DNA of 64,000 nt from CAVRTM01 sp963724015 (GTDB lineage Bacteria > Actinomycetota > Actinomycetes > Actinomycetales > Dermatophilaceae). The stretch spans positions 951,585 to 1,015,584 of the forward strand of contig CAVRTM010000004.1 of NCBI GenBank assembly GCA_963724015.1, written 5' to 3'. The position numbers and the translations under genes are program-made. Shown here one piece after another: positions 48,209 to 57,443 of this stretch (positions within the stretch are counted from its first letter, which is position 1; every line of letters begins with the position of its first letter). The notes below the pieces were generated by a model. That model searched no databases. It was given only the letters and a program-made list of their open reading frames with translations, and had not been told where the DNA came from.

Positions 48209-49720
48209 ATGTCGCTCAATGAGGTCAAGAATGTCGATGTCACCAGGCGCACGCTGCTTCGCGGTGTGGGCGGCGGGGTCGCGCTCTTGGCTGCAGGGGC
48301 GTCTGCTTCGTCTCCACCATGGGCCGATCTTCGACGACGGATGGCTGGGACCCTCTTCGTCAAGGGCGAGAGCGGTTATGGGGCGGTGGCTCACGGCTAC
48401 GACCCCAGGTTCGACTCCGTCATGCCGTCAGCCGTCGCTCGTTGCGTGTCGACCGCGGACGTGTCGGCGGCCGTGGCGTTCGCTGGCTCGAAGGCCATAC
48501 CGTTCACGGTCCGTTCGGGAGGGCATGCTCTCTCGGGGTGGTCAACAGGCACCGGACTGGTCATCGACACCACGCTCATCTCCAAGGTGGCGGTTGACTC
48601 CGCATCCGCAACGGCGAACATCGGAGCCGGGGCGCGGCTCATCGACGTCTACCAAGGAGTTTCCAGCGCCGGGCTGGCGCTGCCTGGCGGCACCTGTGGC
48701 AGCGTCGGGATCTCAGGACTCTCGATGGGCGGAGGGATCGGCGCGCTGACACGCCCATGGGGCCTGACGTGCGACCAGCTGACCGGGGCCAGCGTCGTCT
48801 TCGCGGACGGCTCGGTCAAGCAGGTCTCGGCGTCCCACTGGCCGGGGCTGTTCTGGGCGCTCCGCGGCGGCGGCGGCGGGTCATTCGGCGTCGTCACGTC
48901 CTTGACGTTCAACCTGCGCCCCGCACCGACCTTCCAGGTTTACTCATTGGCCTATCCGATGTCGGCGGCTGCCGCCGTCTTCGCCGGCTACCAGGCGTTT
49001 CTTGTCAATGCCGACCCGCAGCTCCACTGCGAGCTCACCTTCCGTGCAACGCCGTCGACGGGGAAGACGACGCTTGCTGTGAACGGCACCTGGATCGGCT
49101 CAGCCCCCGCGCTGTCCGCACAGCTGAACGCCCTCGTTGCCCGCATCGGCATACAGCCCTCATCGCGTTCGGTCGTTTCGCAGAGCTACATGACCGCAAT
49201 GCTGCAGGAGGCGCAATGTTCGTCATACAGCACCTGCCACCTCTCGCCGCAAGGGTCGATCCCGAGGGTGCCGTCGGCCGGGGCGTCGACCATGGTCTAC
49301 AGCGCGCTCTCCAGTGATGCCATCACGGCACTGGTCCAGCAGGTCAAGGCGGGACTCAACGTGACGCGCGCCACGTGGACCGGCTGTTCAGTGGTAGGCC
49401 TAGGCGGGGCCGTGCGGGACACGACGACACAGGACTCCGCCTTCGGTCATCGTGACGCCTTGCTCATGCTCCACTATCTCGCTCGGTGGAGTACCTCGAC
49501 TCCTGCGCTGGACCCGGCGCCGTTCGACGGGTACGTGCGGGGGTTCAGAGCAGCAATGGCTCCATGGTGTGGAACCGGCGCGTACGTGAACTACCTGGAC
49601 AGCGCAATCACCGACTACGGCAACGCCTACTGGCCCGGGACGTACTCCGGCCTGAGGAGCATCAAGCGCAACGTGGACCCCGGCAACCTGTACACGTTCC
49701 CGCAGTCAGTCCGAGCTTGA
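48209..49720 (+). CDS. Tat-exported FAD-linked oxidase, berberine-bridge-like
   Basis: A 503-residue oxidase. The start ATG 48209 begins a twin-arginine signal: VTRRTLLRG then VALLAAGASASS, so it should be exported folded. VRSGGHALSGW carries His106 and GGTCGSVGISGLSMGGG carries Cys163. That His plus Cys pair is the pattern of bicovalent flavin enzymes such as glucooligosaccharide oxidase. The BBE tail YVNYLD is present. Compared with the 40317 gene it has the extra Cys and the signal. Base composition is less GC-rich than most of the window, which hints at transfer. A sugar or alcohol substrate outside the cell is inferred. Confidence 0.85.
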   Translation: MSLNEVKNVDVTRRTLLRGVGGGVALLAAGASASSPPWADLRRRMAGTLFVKGESGYGAVAHGYDPRFDSVMPSAVARCVSTADVSAAVAFAGSKAIPFTVRSGGHALSGWSTGTGLVIDTTLISKVAVDSASATANIGAGARLIDVYQGVSSAGLALPGGTCGSVGISGLSMGGGIGALTRPWGLTCDQLTGASVVFADGSVKQVSASHWPGLFWALRGGGGGSFGVVTSLTFNLRPAPTFQVYSLAYPMSAAAAVFAGYQAFLVNADPQLHCELTFRATPSTGKTTLAVNGTWIGSAPALSAQLNALVARIGIQPSSRSVVSQSYMTAMLQEAQCSSYSTCHLSPQGSIPRVPSAGASTMVYSALSSDAITALVQQVKAGLNVTRATWTGCSVVGLGGAVRDTTTQDSAFGHRDALLMLHYLARWSTSTPALDPAPFDGYVRGFRAAMAPWCGTGAYVNYLDSAITDYGNAYWPGTYSGLRSIKRNVDPGNLYTFPQSVRA

Positions 49721-49839
49721 GGGACTGCGGACCAGCCGCCTGGGGGGAGTCGCGCCGGTCCAGTCGACAGGCGGCGGTCGAGCGGCAGGCGTACCGCTCA
49801 GTCCGACGCCCGGGGCCGCCGACGCGGCTCGCGCTCCCT

Positions 49840-50607
49840 CTAGCTCTGCAGTTGTCTCTGGTAGCCGTCGACTGGTCTCTTCAGCTCGGCCCAGACGAGC
49901 TTTCCGTCATCGGGGAGAGCTTCCATGCCCCACGCGGCGGCCACGGCGGCGACCATGCGCAGGCCGCGGCCGTGCTCCGCCGTGAGGTCGGCGAGCTGCG
50001 GTTCGGGGGTCCCCGTTCCGGCGTCGATGACGTCGATGCGCAAGGTGGCGTCGGTGAGCGATAGTCGAATACGGCACTGCGAGTCCGCATGCGTGATCGC
50101 GTTGGCCGTCAGCTCGCTGGTGACGAGGACGGCGTCGGCCAGGATCTGCTCCGCGTGCCAGTCGGTGACCTGCTGCGTGACGAACCGTCGCGCCATCGCC
50201 ACGCTGGTCAGCTCGTGGGGGAGGTCGATCGCGGCCTCGGTCGCGTGCGGCTGGCCGAGCGCTTCAAGGAGGTCCACCAGGTATCGCAGGTCGGCGTCCT
50301 TGCCGACGTAGCCTTCGACCTGTCCGGTGATCCACTCCTGCTCGGTGAGGTCCATCCCAGTGAAGACCACGACCCTCGACCCGGGCGAGTGGCTGCGGAT
50401 GCGGGTGAGCACCTCACGCCCTGCGATGTCCGGGAGACCGAGGTCGAGCACGACGATGTCCGGGTGGAGTCCGTCGGCGAGCTGCACCGCCTCGGCGCCG
50501 CTGCTGGCTTCCCCCACCACCTCGAAGCCGCCGCGGAGACGGAGCGCCGTGCGCACCATCCGGCGCACGGCCTCGACGTCGTCGACGAGGAGGACGGCGA
50601 TGGGCAC
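49840..50607 (-). CDS. response regulator fused to RsbW-like ATPase domain
   Basis: A 255-residue protein of unusual design. The N-terminal receiver domain has the acidic pair Asp9/Asp10, phosphoacceptor Asp55 (VVLDLGLPD) and conserved Lys103 (VGKDAD). The C-terminal HATPase_c_2 domain has N-box LVTSELTANAITHA (about 162-175), G1 VIDAGTG and G2 HGRGLRMVAA. The second domain resembles serine kinases such as RsbW that control sigma factors, or anti-sigma-like ATPases. Phosphorylation by a histidine kinase could therefore gate an anti-sigma activity. GTG 50605-50607 lies six bases after a TAGGCT box and has no ribosome binding site. The hybrid sensor kinase at 50720 lies directly upstream on the same strand and is the likely partner. 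Confidence 0.8.
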   Translation of the reverse strand: MPIAVLLVDDVEAVRRMVRTALRLRGGFEVVGEASSGAEAVQLADGLHPDIVVLDLGLPDIAGREVLTRIRSHSPGSRVVVFTGMDLTEQEWITGQVEGYVGKDADLRYLVDLLEALGQPHATEAAIDLPHELTSVAMARRFVTQQVTDWHAEQILADAVLVTSELTANAITHADSQCRIRLSLTDATLRIDVIDAGTGTPEPQLADLTAEHGRGLRMVAAVAAAWGMEALPDDGKLVWAELKRPVDGYQRQLQS

Positions 50608-50613
50608 GTGCGC

Positions 50614-50619
50614 AGCCTA
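50614..50619 (-). promoter_or_regulatory. -10 box of a leaderless promoter
   Basis: TAGGCT on the minus strand ends six bases before the GTG of the receiver-ATPase gene. The same layout occurs before agmatinase and the sensor kinase. Confidence 0.45.
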
Positions 50620-50719
50620 GTTTGCGTTGGCGTCCACACACCACCGTGGCCGGACGCGGCGCGGCGTTCCCGCTGCGTTGCGGTCGACGATCAGGGCGGG
50701 TGCCAGGGGAGGGAGCCTG

Positions 50720-52708
50720 CTACGGCGAGGGTTCCGGACGGGTGCGCGAGCCATCCGGGAGGACGATGACGAACGCCCCCGCGGACGTCCCCGCTGGCGC
50801 CGGGTCGTAGAACGCGTCGCCGCCCTGCGCACGGGCCAGCTCGCGCACGATGAACAGTCCGAGCCCGGTGCCACCCGTGTGCCGCCCCGTGGCGAACCGG
50901 TCGAAGAGGCGCGGCTGCATCGCGGAGGAGACTCCCGGCCCCTGGTCGGTCACCCGGATCTCGACCCCCACCGGACCGGAGGCGGCGCTCACCTGGAAAG
51001 GGGGCGCACCGTGGTGCAGCGCGTTGTTCAGCAGGTTGTCCAGGGCTTGGGCGAGGCGGTCCCGGTCGGCGTGGACCGTGATGCCGGGCGGCACGTCGAG
51101 AACGATCTCCGCGTCGGGATGCGTGCGCCTCACGGTGGTCACCGCCTCGCGGACGACGTCGCCGACCGAGACCACCTCCGGCCGCATCTCCAGTGCGCTG
51201 GCCTGGAGTCGCGAGGCCGTCAGGAGGTCGTCGAGCAGCCGCCGCAGCCGGGTCGTGCCAGTGGTCATGGCCTCGAGCAGCCCGTCGCGCTCCTCGTCGG
51301 TCAGCTGGCTCCAGTGCTGGGAGAGCAGGTCCGCCGATCCACTCAGCACCCCGATGGGCGTGCGGAGCTCGTGCGCGGTCACCGCCAGGAACTGCGACTG
51401 GTCGTCCGTGGCCTGCTGGAGTCGCCGGTTGAGGGACTCCAGCTCCGTGTTGGCGGCGGTGAGCGCCTGTGCGGCGCGGTCACGCGCCTCCAGGGCTTGC
51501 TGCCGCTCAGTGGTGTCGCGGGTGACCTTGGCGAAGCCGATGTGCTCGCCGGCTTCGTTGAACACGGAGGTGATGAGCACGTTGGCCCAGAACCGGGAAC
51601 CGTCCTTGCGGATGCGCCAGCCTTCCTCCTCGTATTGTCCTTCGCGCAGGGCTACCCGCAGCTCGTGCTCGGGGTGCTGTCGCTCCTGCTCCTGCGGAGG
51701 GTAGAAGACCCGGAAGTGCTGGCCGATGATCTCCTCGGCGCGGTAGCCCTTGCTGCGCTGCGCCCCGGCGTTCCAGCTGACGATGTGTCCGGTCGGGTCG
51801 AGCATGAAGATCGCGTAGTCCTGCACCGCCTCGACCAGCAGCCGGAACCGTTCCTCGCTGCGGCGCAGGCCCTCCGCGGCCGCCCGTTCGGCAGTGACGT
51901 CCTGGACCTGCAGGAACAGGTAGAGGGGCCGGCCGCGGGAGTCCCGGACCGGTGCGAACGTTGCCTGGAGACGGCGATCGTCCGTGGCACCGGTCAGCCC
52001 GTGCTCCAGCCGTACGACGTCGAGCGGACGCCGGATGATGTCCTCGAGGGCGGCCTGGACTGCTTCCTCCTGGCCCTGTGTCAGCTCGCCGTAGACGCGG
52101 CCGAGCAGGTCCGCGGGAGTCCGCTGCAGCAGCGCGGCCAGGGCACGGTTCGTGCGCACGAGGTGGCCCGTCAACGTCATCGTCGCCATGCCGATCGCGG
52201 CCTCCTCGAACACCTCGCGGAAGCGCTCGAGGTGCTCATCGAGGATCTTCTGGTCGACCGCTGACGTGGCGGGCAGCCCGGTGCTCGGTAGAGGCTTGTC
52301 CGGTCGGACCGCACCGGGATCCCAGACGGCTTCCGCGCCCACTACGGACAGCAGGCGGTCAATGAGGTGGTCGACCGGTGCTGACTTCTCGATGAACGCG
52401 GCAGCGCCGAGCTGTCGAGCTATCTCGACGAGACCCTGCTCATCGAAACCGGTGTACATGACCACGCGAGTGCCCGGGGAAGCGGCCAGGACCTGCGGCA
52501 GCGCCTCGAGGCCCCCCAGGCCCGGCATCGAGACGTCCAGCAGCATCAGCGTGGGCCGGTGCGCCTTCGCCAGCGAGATGGCGTCCGCTCCGTCGGCTCC
52601 TTCGCCGACCACGCGCAGCACGCCGGACATGCGCAGGCGCGTCCGGATCAGCAGACGCACCTCGGACGCGTCGTCAACGAGCACGATGGTCGCGGCGGCT
52701 TCGGGCAC
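50720..52708 (-). CDS. hybrid sensor histidine kinase: receiver, two PAS, kinase
   Basis: A 662-residue soluble sensor. An N-terminal receiver domain has Asp12/Asp13 and phosphoacceptor Asp58 (LMLLDVSMPG), with Lys in FIEKSAP. PAS domain one is at about 160-275 (FEEAAIGMATMTLTGHLVRT, then VQDVTAERAAAEG). PAS two is at about 285-400 (YAIFMLDPTGHIVSWNAGAQ, then FAKVTRDTTERQQAL). The HisKA helix has the phosphoryl-accepting His in VTAHELRTPIGVL, and the HATPase domain has NLLNNALHHG, VTDQGPGV and GGTGLGLFIVREL. There are no membrane helices, so the signal is internal. The start is GTG 52706-52708, six bases after TAGCGT. Its probable partner is the receiver-ATPase fusion 113 bases downstream. 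Confidence 0.88.
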   Translation of the reverse strand: MPEAAATIVLVDDASEVRLLIRTRLRMSGVLRVVGEGADGADAISLAKAHRPTLMLLDVSMPGLGGLEALPQVLAASPGTRVVMYTGFDEQGLVEIARQLGAAAFIEKSAPVDHLIDRLLSVVGAEAVWDPGAVRPDKPLPSTGLPATSAVDQKILDEHLERFREVFEEAAIGMATMTLTGHLVRTNRALAALLQRTPADLLGRVYGELTQGQEEAVQAALEDIIRRPLDVVRLEHGLTGATDDRRLQATFAPVRDSRGRPLYLFLQVQDVTAERAAAEGLRRSEERFRLLVEAVQDYAIFMLDPTGHIVSWNAGAQRSKGYRAEEIIGQHFRVFYPPQEQERQHPEHELRVALREGQYEEEGWRIRKDGSRFWANVLITSVFNEAGEHIGFAKVTRDTTERQQALEARDRAAQALTAANTELESLNRRLQQATDDQSQFLAVTAHELRTPIGVLSGSADLLSQHWSQLTDEERDGLLEAMTTGTTRLRRLLDDLLTASRLQASALEMRPEVVSVGDVVREAVTTVRRTHPDAEIVLDVPPGITVHADRDRLAQALDNLLNNALHHGAPPFQVSAASGPVGVEIRVTDQGPGVSSAMQPRLFDRFATGRHTGGTGLGLFIVRELARAQGGDAFYDPAPAGTSAGAFVIVLPDGSRTRPEPSP

Positions 52709-52714
52709 AGGGGG

Positions 52715-52720
52715 ACGCTA
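52715..52720 (-). promoter_or_regulatory. -10 box of a leaderless promoter for the sensor kinase
   Basis: TAGCGT on the minus strand ends six bases before the GTG start, with no Shine-Dalgarno sequence between. Confidence 0.45.
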
Positions 52721-52796
52721 CCTGACAGCGACGACGTGGACGGCGACCGCTGCTGGACGGTACGCGTGTCCGCCCGCTCGGGCGAGCCCTGCGGCG

Positions 52797-53963
52797 TCAG
52801 CAGTGAGGGTGCGCGCGCAACCGAAGAGCCTGCGCCTTCGGTTGACCGACGTCGAGCACTGGCAGCCCTCCCCGGATCGTCGCCGGCTGCCACCGGGTGC
52901 TGTGGACCCCGTCGGCGCCGACCTCAACGGTCAGCACACCGGATCGTTGGGTCGCCGCGGTGTTCGCGTAGAACACGAAGTTGCCCAGACCGTAGTCGAC
53001 GTAGGCGCGTCCGAGCCGCTCGCCCTGCTGGGGGACGTGCGCGTGGCTGCCGACGACCAGGTCGGCGCCCGCGTTGGCGAGCAGCGCCGCCAGCTGGCGC
53101 TGACGCGCGGTGGGGCACACGGTCAGCTCGTGACCCCAGTGCAGGTACACCACGACCACGTCGGCGTGTGCGGCCTCGGCTCGCACGGCCGCGAGCAGCC
53201 TGGCGGGGTCCTTGCTGGATGCCAGGCCGGGCTTCGCCGGACCGGCGACCCAGTCGTCCTGTGCGAACGTGTCGAGCACGTCGGTGGCTGCGAGGACGGC
53301 GATGCGTACGCCGTGAACGGTGCGATGCATCGGCGCGAAGGCTTCCCGCTGGCTGCGACCGGCGCCCAGCAGCGGCATGTGACGTACGGCGGCGGTGGCC
53401 AGCGTGTCCCGCAGGCCTTGGAGCCCGTAGTCCATGCCGTGGTTGTTGGCGAGGGTCACCGCGTCGACACCGGCTGCCCGGAGGGCGTCGAAGGCGCTGT
53501 CGGGGGCGCGGAACGTGTACTGCTTGGGCGCCGGCGTGCCACGGCGGGTCACGGCCGTCTCGAGGTTGACGATGGCCAGGTCCGCGTCGGCGAGGACCTG
53601 GCCCGCGGAGCCCCAGCGCTGTGTCAGTGCACGCGCCGCGACGCCCTCGAAGTGCACGTCACCGGCAAAGGCAAGCGTCGCTGTCGTACGAACGGTGTCA
53701 CGGGAGGTTCCCGGATCGGCGCTGCGTGGCGATGGCTGCGTGGGTTGCGAAGGCTGGGCGGCGGATGGCGAAGGCGCAGCGGACGGCGCGACCGGGGCGC
53801 CACCACGCGCCGGAGGACCCTGTGCGGCGGAGGCGCAGGCGGCGACGGACGACACCATCATGATCGCCACCAGCCAGCGGACGGCGAGCCGGGGGTCGCG
53901 CTTTCGTGGTCGAGCGACGGTGTCCTCTGCCAGATCGCGCGCGCCGCCGCATCTGCGGACCAT
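52797..53963 (-). CDS. CapA-family lipoprotein (metallophosphatase-like)
   Basis: A 388-residue exported protein. The hydrophobic segment LVAIMMVSSVAAC ends in a lipobox with Cys43. A Pro/Ser/Ala-rich linker extends to about residue 90. The PGA_cap domain has FAGDVHFEG, NLETAV, LANNHGMDYG, VVYLHWGHE and VVGSHAHVPQ, the metal-binding pattern of calcineurin-like phosphoesterases. CapA proteins take part in poly-gamma-glutamate capsule formation, but most actinobacterial members lie outside capB/capC loci, as here, and their role is unknown. ATG 53961-53963 has GGGGAAG upstream. It follows a beta-propeller lipoprotein gene by 38 bases on the same strand, likely one operon. Confidence 0.85.
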   Translation of the reverse strand: MVRRCGGARDLAEDTVARPRKRDPRLAVRWLVAIMMVSSVAACASAAQGPPARGGAPVAPSAAPSPSAAQPSQPTQPSPRSADPGTSRDTVRTTATLAFAGDVHFEGVAARALTQRWGSAGQVLADADLAIVNLETAVTRRGTPAPKQYTFRAPDSAFDALRAAGVDAVTLANNHGMDYGLQGLRDTLATAAVRHMPLLGAGRSQREAFAPMHRTVHGVRIAVLAATDVLDTFAQDDWVAGPAKPGLASSKDPARLLAAVRAEAAHADVVVVYLHWGHELTVCPTARQRQLAALLANAGADLVVGSHAHVPQQGERLGRAYVDYGLGNFVFYANTAATQRSGVLTVEVGADGVHSTRWQPATIRGGLPVLDVGQPKAQALRLRAHPHC

Positions 53964-54001
53964 GGTTCTTCCCCTGCTTGTGGTGGTCGAGTGGCCGGAG
54001 G

Positions 54002-55306
54002 TCAGCGCATGTTGCCGGTGTGGCCGAGGCTGTAGCGGCCGGGTTGGGGCCAGACGGCGAGGCCGTGGGGGCCGTGGTCGACGGGGATCTTCTTGAGGAG
54101 TGTGCCGGTGGTGGTGTCCAGGACGTAGATGACGCTGTTGTAGCGGCCGGAGAGCCACAGGGTGTGTCCGTCGGCGCTGACGCCGCCCATGTCGGGGGAG
54201 CCGCCGCCGGGTAGGTGCCAGGTGTGCAGGGTCTTCAGGGTGGCGGCGTCCAGGACGGTGATGGTGCCGGCGTCGCGGTTGGCCACGAACAGGCGGGTGG
54301 CGGTGCGGTCGGGGTAGATGCTGTGGGTGCCGGTGCCGGTGTGCAGGAACGTTGGATCTTCAGGGTGTGGGCGTCGATGACCCAGACGCCGTTGCGGAGC
54401 ATGTCGGCGGCCAGGAAGCGGGTGCCGTCGGGGGTGAGGCGGACGTCTTGGGGCATGGAGCTGGCGCCGGGGCTCAGGCCGGCCTTGGGGCCGCCCATGG
54501 TCATGGCCTGGTGGGGTGAGGTGGCGCCGGGGGTGTGGATGGTGTTGAGGTTGATCACGGTGCGGATCGTGGTGGCGTTGCGGTCGATGACCAGGAGCTT
54601 GCCGCTGAACTCGCAGGAGGCGATGAAGAAGGACTGGTCGGCGGAGTAGTCGGCGTGGTTGAGGCCGTTGCAGGGCACGGGCAGGGAGCGTTGCAGGGCC
54701 ATGGTGTGGGGGTCGCGGACGTCGATGCGGTGCAGGCGTTCGGCCATGACCAGGGCGTGGGCGCCGTCGGGGGTGAAGTAGAGGTTGTAGGGGTCGGCGA
54801 CCGGGACGGGTCGCCCGGGTCGGCCGGTGGTGGGGTTGACCGGGACCAGGTCGTTGCCGAGGTCGTCGTTGACCCACAAGGTCTTCAGGTCCCAGCTGGG
54901 CACGACGTGCTGGGGCTCGTGGCCGGTGGGGTAGCGGGCGATGACCTGGTAGGTGTGGGGGTCGATGACCTGCAGGGTGTTGGAGAGGGTGTTGGGCACG
55001 TAGACCAGCGCCTTGGCGGTGCGGGCGGCGCCGCGCAGCGCCCCGGCGCCGTCGTGGGCGTAGACGTTCACCCCAGCCGGCGTGGTCGCGGACGACGTGG
55101 CCGCGGCGGGCGACCCGCCCGGTGGAGGAGGCCGAGCTGGCTGCTGGAGACGTCGGCTTGCCCGCGCCGGTGACGGTCGGACCGCCGGTGCCGATGCACC
55201 CCGTGAGCGCGCTGAGCAGGCCCAGGCATGCCAGGACGGACACAGGCCGCCGTACGGGAGTCGAAAGGCGGGTGCTGCGGGCACCGCGGTTTCGCCGGTG
55301 GATCAT
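54002..55306 (-). CDS. secreted YVTN/NHL-type beta-propeller lipoprotein, two frame breaks
   Basis: About 434 residues. The signal peptide ends at lipobox LTGC (Cys37). Repeated propeller blades follow: ALVYVPNTLSNTLQVIDPHT, DLVPVNPTTGRPG, LLVIDRNATTIRT, GVWVIDAHTLKI, ITVLDAATLKTLHTW and VIYVLDTTTGTLL, each ending in the VxxxDxxT turn. The N-terminus and the last two blades are in one frame. The middle 750 bases are in another, with breaks near 55110 and 54350 that cancel out. Joined, the protein is regular. Both breaks look like sequence errors. Function unknown; such propellers bind partners or metals at the cell surface. Start ATG 55304-55306 has GGAG upstream. The codons are strongly skewed to one G/C-rich set. 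Confidence 0.8.
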   Translation of the reverse strand: MIHRRNRGARSTRLSTPVRRPVSVLACLGLLSALTGCIGTGGPTVTGAGKPTSPAASSASSTGRVARRGHVVRDHAGWGERLRPRRRRGAARRRPHRQGAGLRAQHPLQHPAGHRPPHLPGHRPLPHRPRAPARRAQLGPEDLVGQRRPRQRPGPGQPHHRPTRATRPGRRPLQPLLHPRRRPRPGHGRTPAPHRRPRPPHHGPATLPARALQRPQPRRLLRRPVLLHRLLRVQRQAPGHRPQRHHDPHRDQPQHHPHPRRHLTPPGHDHGRPQGRPEPRRQLHAPRRPPHPRRHPLPGRRHAPQRRLGHRRPHPEDPTFLHTGTGTHSIYPDRTATRLFVANRDAGTITVLDAATLKTLHTWHLPGGGSPDMGGVSADGHTLWLSGRYNSVIYVLDTTTGTLLKKIPVDHGPHGLAVWPQPGRYSLGHTGNMR

Positions 55307-55637
55307 CCTTCTCCGTCCATCAGGTGGCTCACGCTGGGCGGCGGAGGCCGCGGCGGCCAGGATCGCGGGCAGCGCAGCAATGGTGCCGGCGAGCCCGACG
55401 TGCGCGCTCACGATAGAGCCTGGGGGACGCCGTCGCCCAAACGACGCGCGCCACCGACGCCGGTCCACGAGCATCTCGACCTCCCGGGTGGGCAGGCCAC
55501 AACCCATGAGCACCCGGCCCGGCCTGCCTTGTCGCCTCTGGGGACAGGCTCCAACAGCCCCTCGTGCCAACGGGTTACACCACATCAATGCTTGACCAGG
55601 CATGCAGGCACACGCCGGATGCTGTCAGGATTGCCGG
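55307..55637. other. intergenic region between divergent genes
   Basis: 331 bases between the beta-propeller gene and the hydrolase. A minus-strand frame through it has no recognisable features. TTGACC (55592-55597) and CAGGAT (55625-55630) are promoter-like words but are not spaced as a pair. CAGGAT alone sits at the leaderless distance from GTG 55638. Confidence 0.4.
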
Positions 55638-56627
55638 GTGACCAGAGCAGCCCGCGGGGTGTGGCGGCGGCGCCTGCGGCGTGTCGCGGCCGTCGTCGCG
55701 GCGCCGGTGGTGGCGGTCACCGTGGCGGCGGCCGTCTATGACGTGACCAGCCAGGGGACGGTGCCGGCCCCGTCGCTGGACGCCCACGGCCGGCGGGTGC
55801 TCACCGAGGACATCGAGTCCCACTACGAACAGTGGGGCCACGCCGGGCCGCCGATCGTCCTCGTCCACGGCTTCCTCGAGTCGGCCGCGGTGTGGGACCG
55901 GGTCGGTCCCGTGCTGGCCCGCGACGGCTACCGGGTCTACGCCCTCGATGTACGCGGGTTCGGCTACACCCAGCGGCGTGGCCCGTACACGCTCGCCGGC
56001 GACGTCGCCCAGCTGTCGGCATTCCTCTCGGCGCTGCACCTGGACGCCGCCCACGGCGGTACCGCGACCCTGGTCGGACACTCCAGCGGTGCGGCGATCG
56101 TGGGGGGCCTGGCGCGAGCCCAGCCCGCCGACGTCCGTGGCGTGGTCTTCCTGGACGGAGACGGGACGCCGTACGGCGTGGGGCCGGCCTGGGTGCATCA
56201 CCTGGTCGTGGACCCCTACGCGACTGCGCTGATCCGCCTGATGACCCGCCATCCCTGGCTGGTCGAGCGCGTCTACCGCGATGCGTGCGGCCCGAGCTGT
56301 CCCGCGTTCGACCCTGCAGCGTGGGTGACGCCGTTCCGCGTGCCCGGGGCGGAGCGGGCCCTGGAGGCGGTCCTGCGCCAGCCGCTCATCGGGCTGACCT
56401 ACGCCGAGGAGCGGCAGATCCACGTCAGGTCAGCGGTGATCTACGGAAGCCAGGACCCGACGATGTCTGCGGCAGGCGCGCGGTCCACCGCGGCGAGGTT
56501 GCGCACCGACGTGGTCGTGGCCATCCCCGATGCGGCCCACCTGCCGATGCTGTCCGCGCCGGCCACCCTGGCGACCGAGGTCGAAAGGTTCGTGCGGCCA
56601 CCGACGGCGGGTCAGCGCACGCACTGA
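55638..56627 (+). CDS. membrane-anchored alpha/beta hydrolase
   Basis: A 329-residue hydrolase. An N-terminal basic stretch and helix (RRVAAVVAAPVVAVTVAAAV) would anchor or export it. The catalytic core has oxyanion motif HGFLESAAVWD, VRGFGYTQRR, nucleophile Ser149 in LVGHSSGAAIV, an acid near YGSQDPTM and His in IPDAAHLPM. Haloperoxidase- or epoxide-hydrolase-like patterning. Substrate unknown. The start GTG 55638 is preceded by CAGGAT at six bases, which may be either AGGA for ribosome binding or a -10 box. It ends three bases from the convergent gene. Confidence 0.8.
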   Translation: MTRAARGVWRRRLRRVAAVVAAPVVAVTVAAAVYDVTSQGTVPAPSLDAHGRRVLTEDIESHYEQWGHAGPPIVLVHGFLESAAVWDRVGPVLARDGYRVYALDVRGFGYTQRRGPYTLAGDVAQLSAFLSALHLDAAHGGTATLVGHSSGAAIVGGLARAQPADVRGVVFLDGDGTPYGVGPAWVHHLVVDPYATALIRLMTRHPWLVERVYRDACGPSCPAFDPAAWVTPFRVPGAERALEAVLRQPLIGLTYAEERQIHVRSAVIYGSQDPTMSAAGARSTAARLRTDVVVAIPDAAHLPMLSAPATLATEVERFVRPPTAGQRTH

Positions 56628-56630
56628 ACC

Positions 56631-57443
56631 TCAGGCGCCGGCCGAGGCAGGTCGCTCTTCCTCGGCCGCGCCGCCGGCTTGTCTGGTCGTCAGGAACCCG
56701 ACGAGGAGAACGATCGCCGCGATGAGCGCGAGCGTGACCGGTCCCGTCCCCAGGCCGAGGCCGCGCCGGCTCGACGGAACGCCGAGCCAGTCCGCGAACG
56801 ACGCGCCCACCGGGCGGGTGAGGATGTAGGCAGACCAGAACGCCGCCACGGCGTTGAGTCCCAGCCGCCGGCGTGCCACGGCTGGAACGGCGAGAACGAC
56901 GGCGAACAGGACCCCGGACGCGAGGTAACCCAGTCTCATCGTCGACGCGGTCATGTCCCCGGCAGCCGTACCGAGGGCGAACGTGCTGAGCACGGTCGCC
57001 CAGTAGAACAGCTCGCGCCTGGGGGTGCGAATGCTGTGGATGGACAGGGTGTGTTCGGCGGCATACCAGCAGCCGAACACGATGGCGAGGACGCACACGA
57101 AGAACAGCGCGCTGGCCGTGTAGGGCACGCCGAGGCCGATGTGCACCACGTCCGCGGCCATGGTCCCGAAGACGCTGACCATGGAGACGGTCAGCCAGTA
57201 AATCCAGGGAACGTAGCGCCGGGAACGGAATTGGACGGCCAGCGCCACTGCGAGGCCCACCGCTCCCAGTGCGACAGCCAGGAAGGGGGCGACGCGGTGC
57301 ACCAGGTAGTCGGAGGCGGTTTCCCCCATGCCGGTGGTGAGCACCTTGGTGACCCAGAAGAGGGCGGTGACCTCGGGAACCTTGCTCAGCAGCCCGGGAA
57401 GGGGCGCGCGAGGGCGGACGGGGCGCTGCTCTGCTGTCGACAC
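56631..57443 (-). CDS. COG4705-type membrane protein
   Basis: A 270-residue protein with about seven membrane helices. TKVLTTGMGETASDYLVHRV and YWATVLSTFALGTAAGDMTA are the repeated signature, two copies of a helix pair with a conserved TxxGExxxD or TAxGD motif. The family is uncharacterised, though often annotated as membrane-anchored protein. Starts at GTG 57441-57443. It is divergent from an ABC exporter. Confidence 0.8.
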   Translation of the reverse strand: MSTAEQRPVRPRAPLPGLLSKVPEVTALFWVTKVLTTGMGETASDYLVHRVAPFLAVALGAVGLAVALAVQFRSRRYVPWIYWLTVSMVSVFGTMAADVVHIGLGVPYTASALFFVCVLAIVFGCWYAAEHTLSIHSIRTPRRELFYWATVLSTFALGTAAGDMTASTMRLGYLASGVLFAVVLAVPAVARRRLGLNAVAAFWSAYILTRPVGASFADWLGVPSSRRGLGLGTGPVTLALIAAIVLLVGFLTTRQAGGAAEEERPASAGA

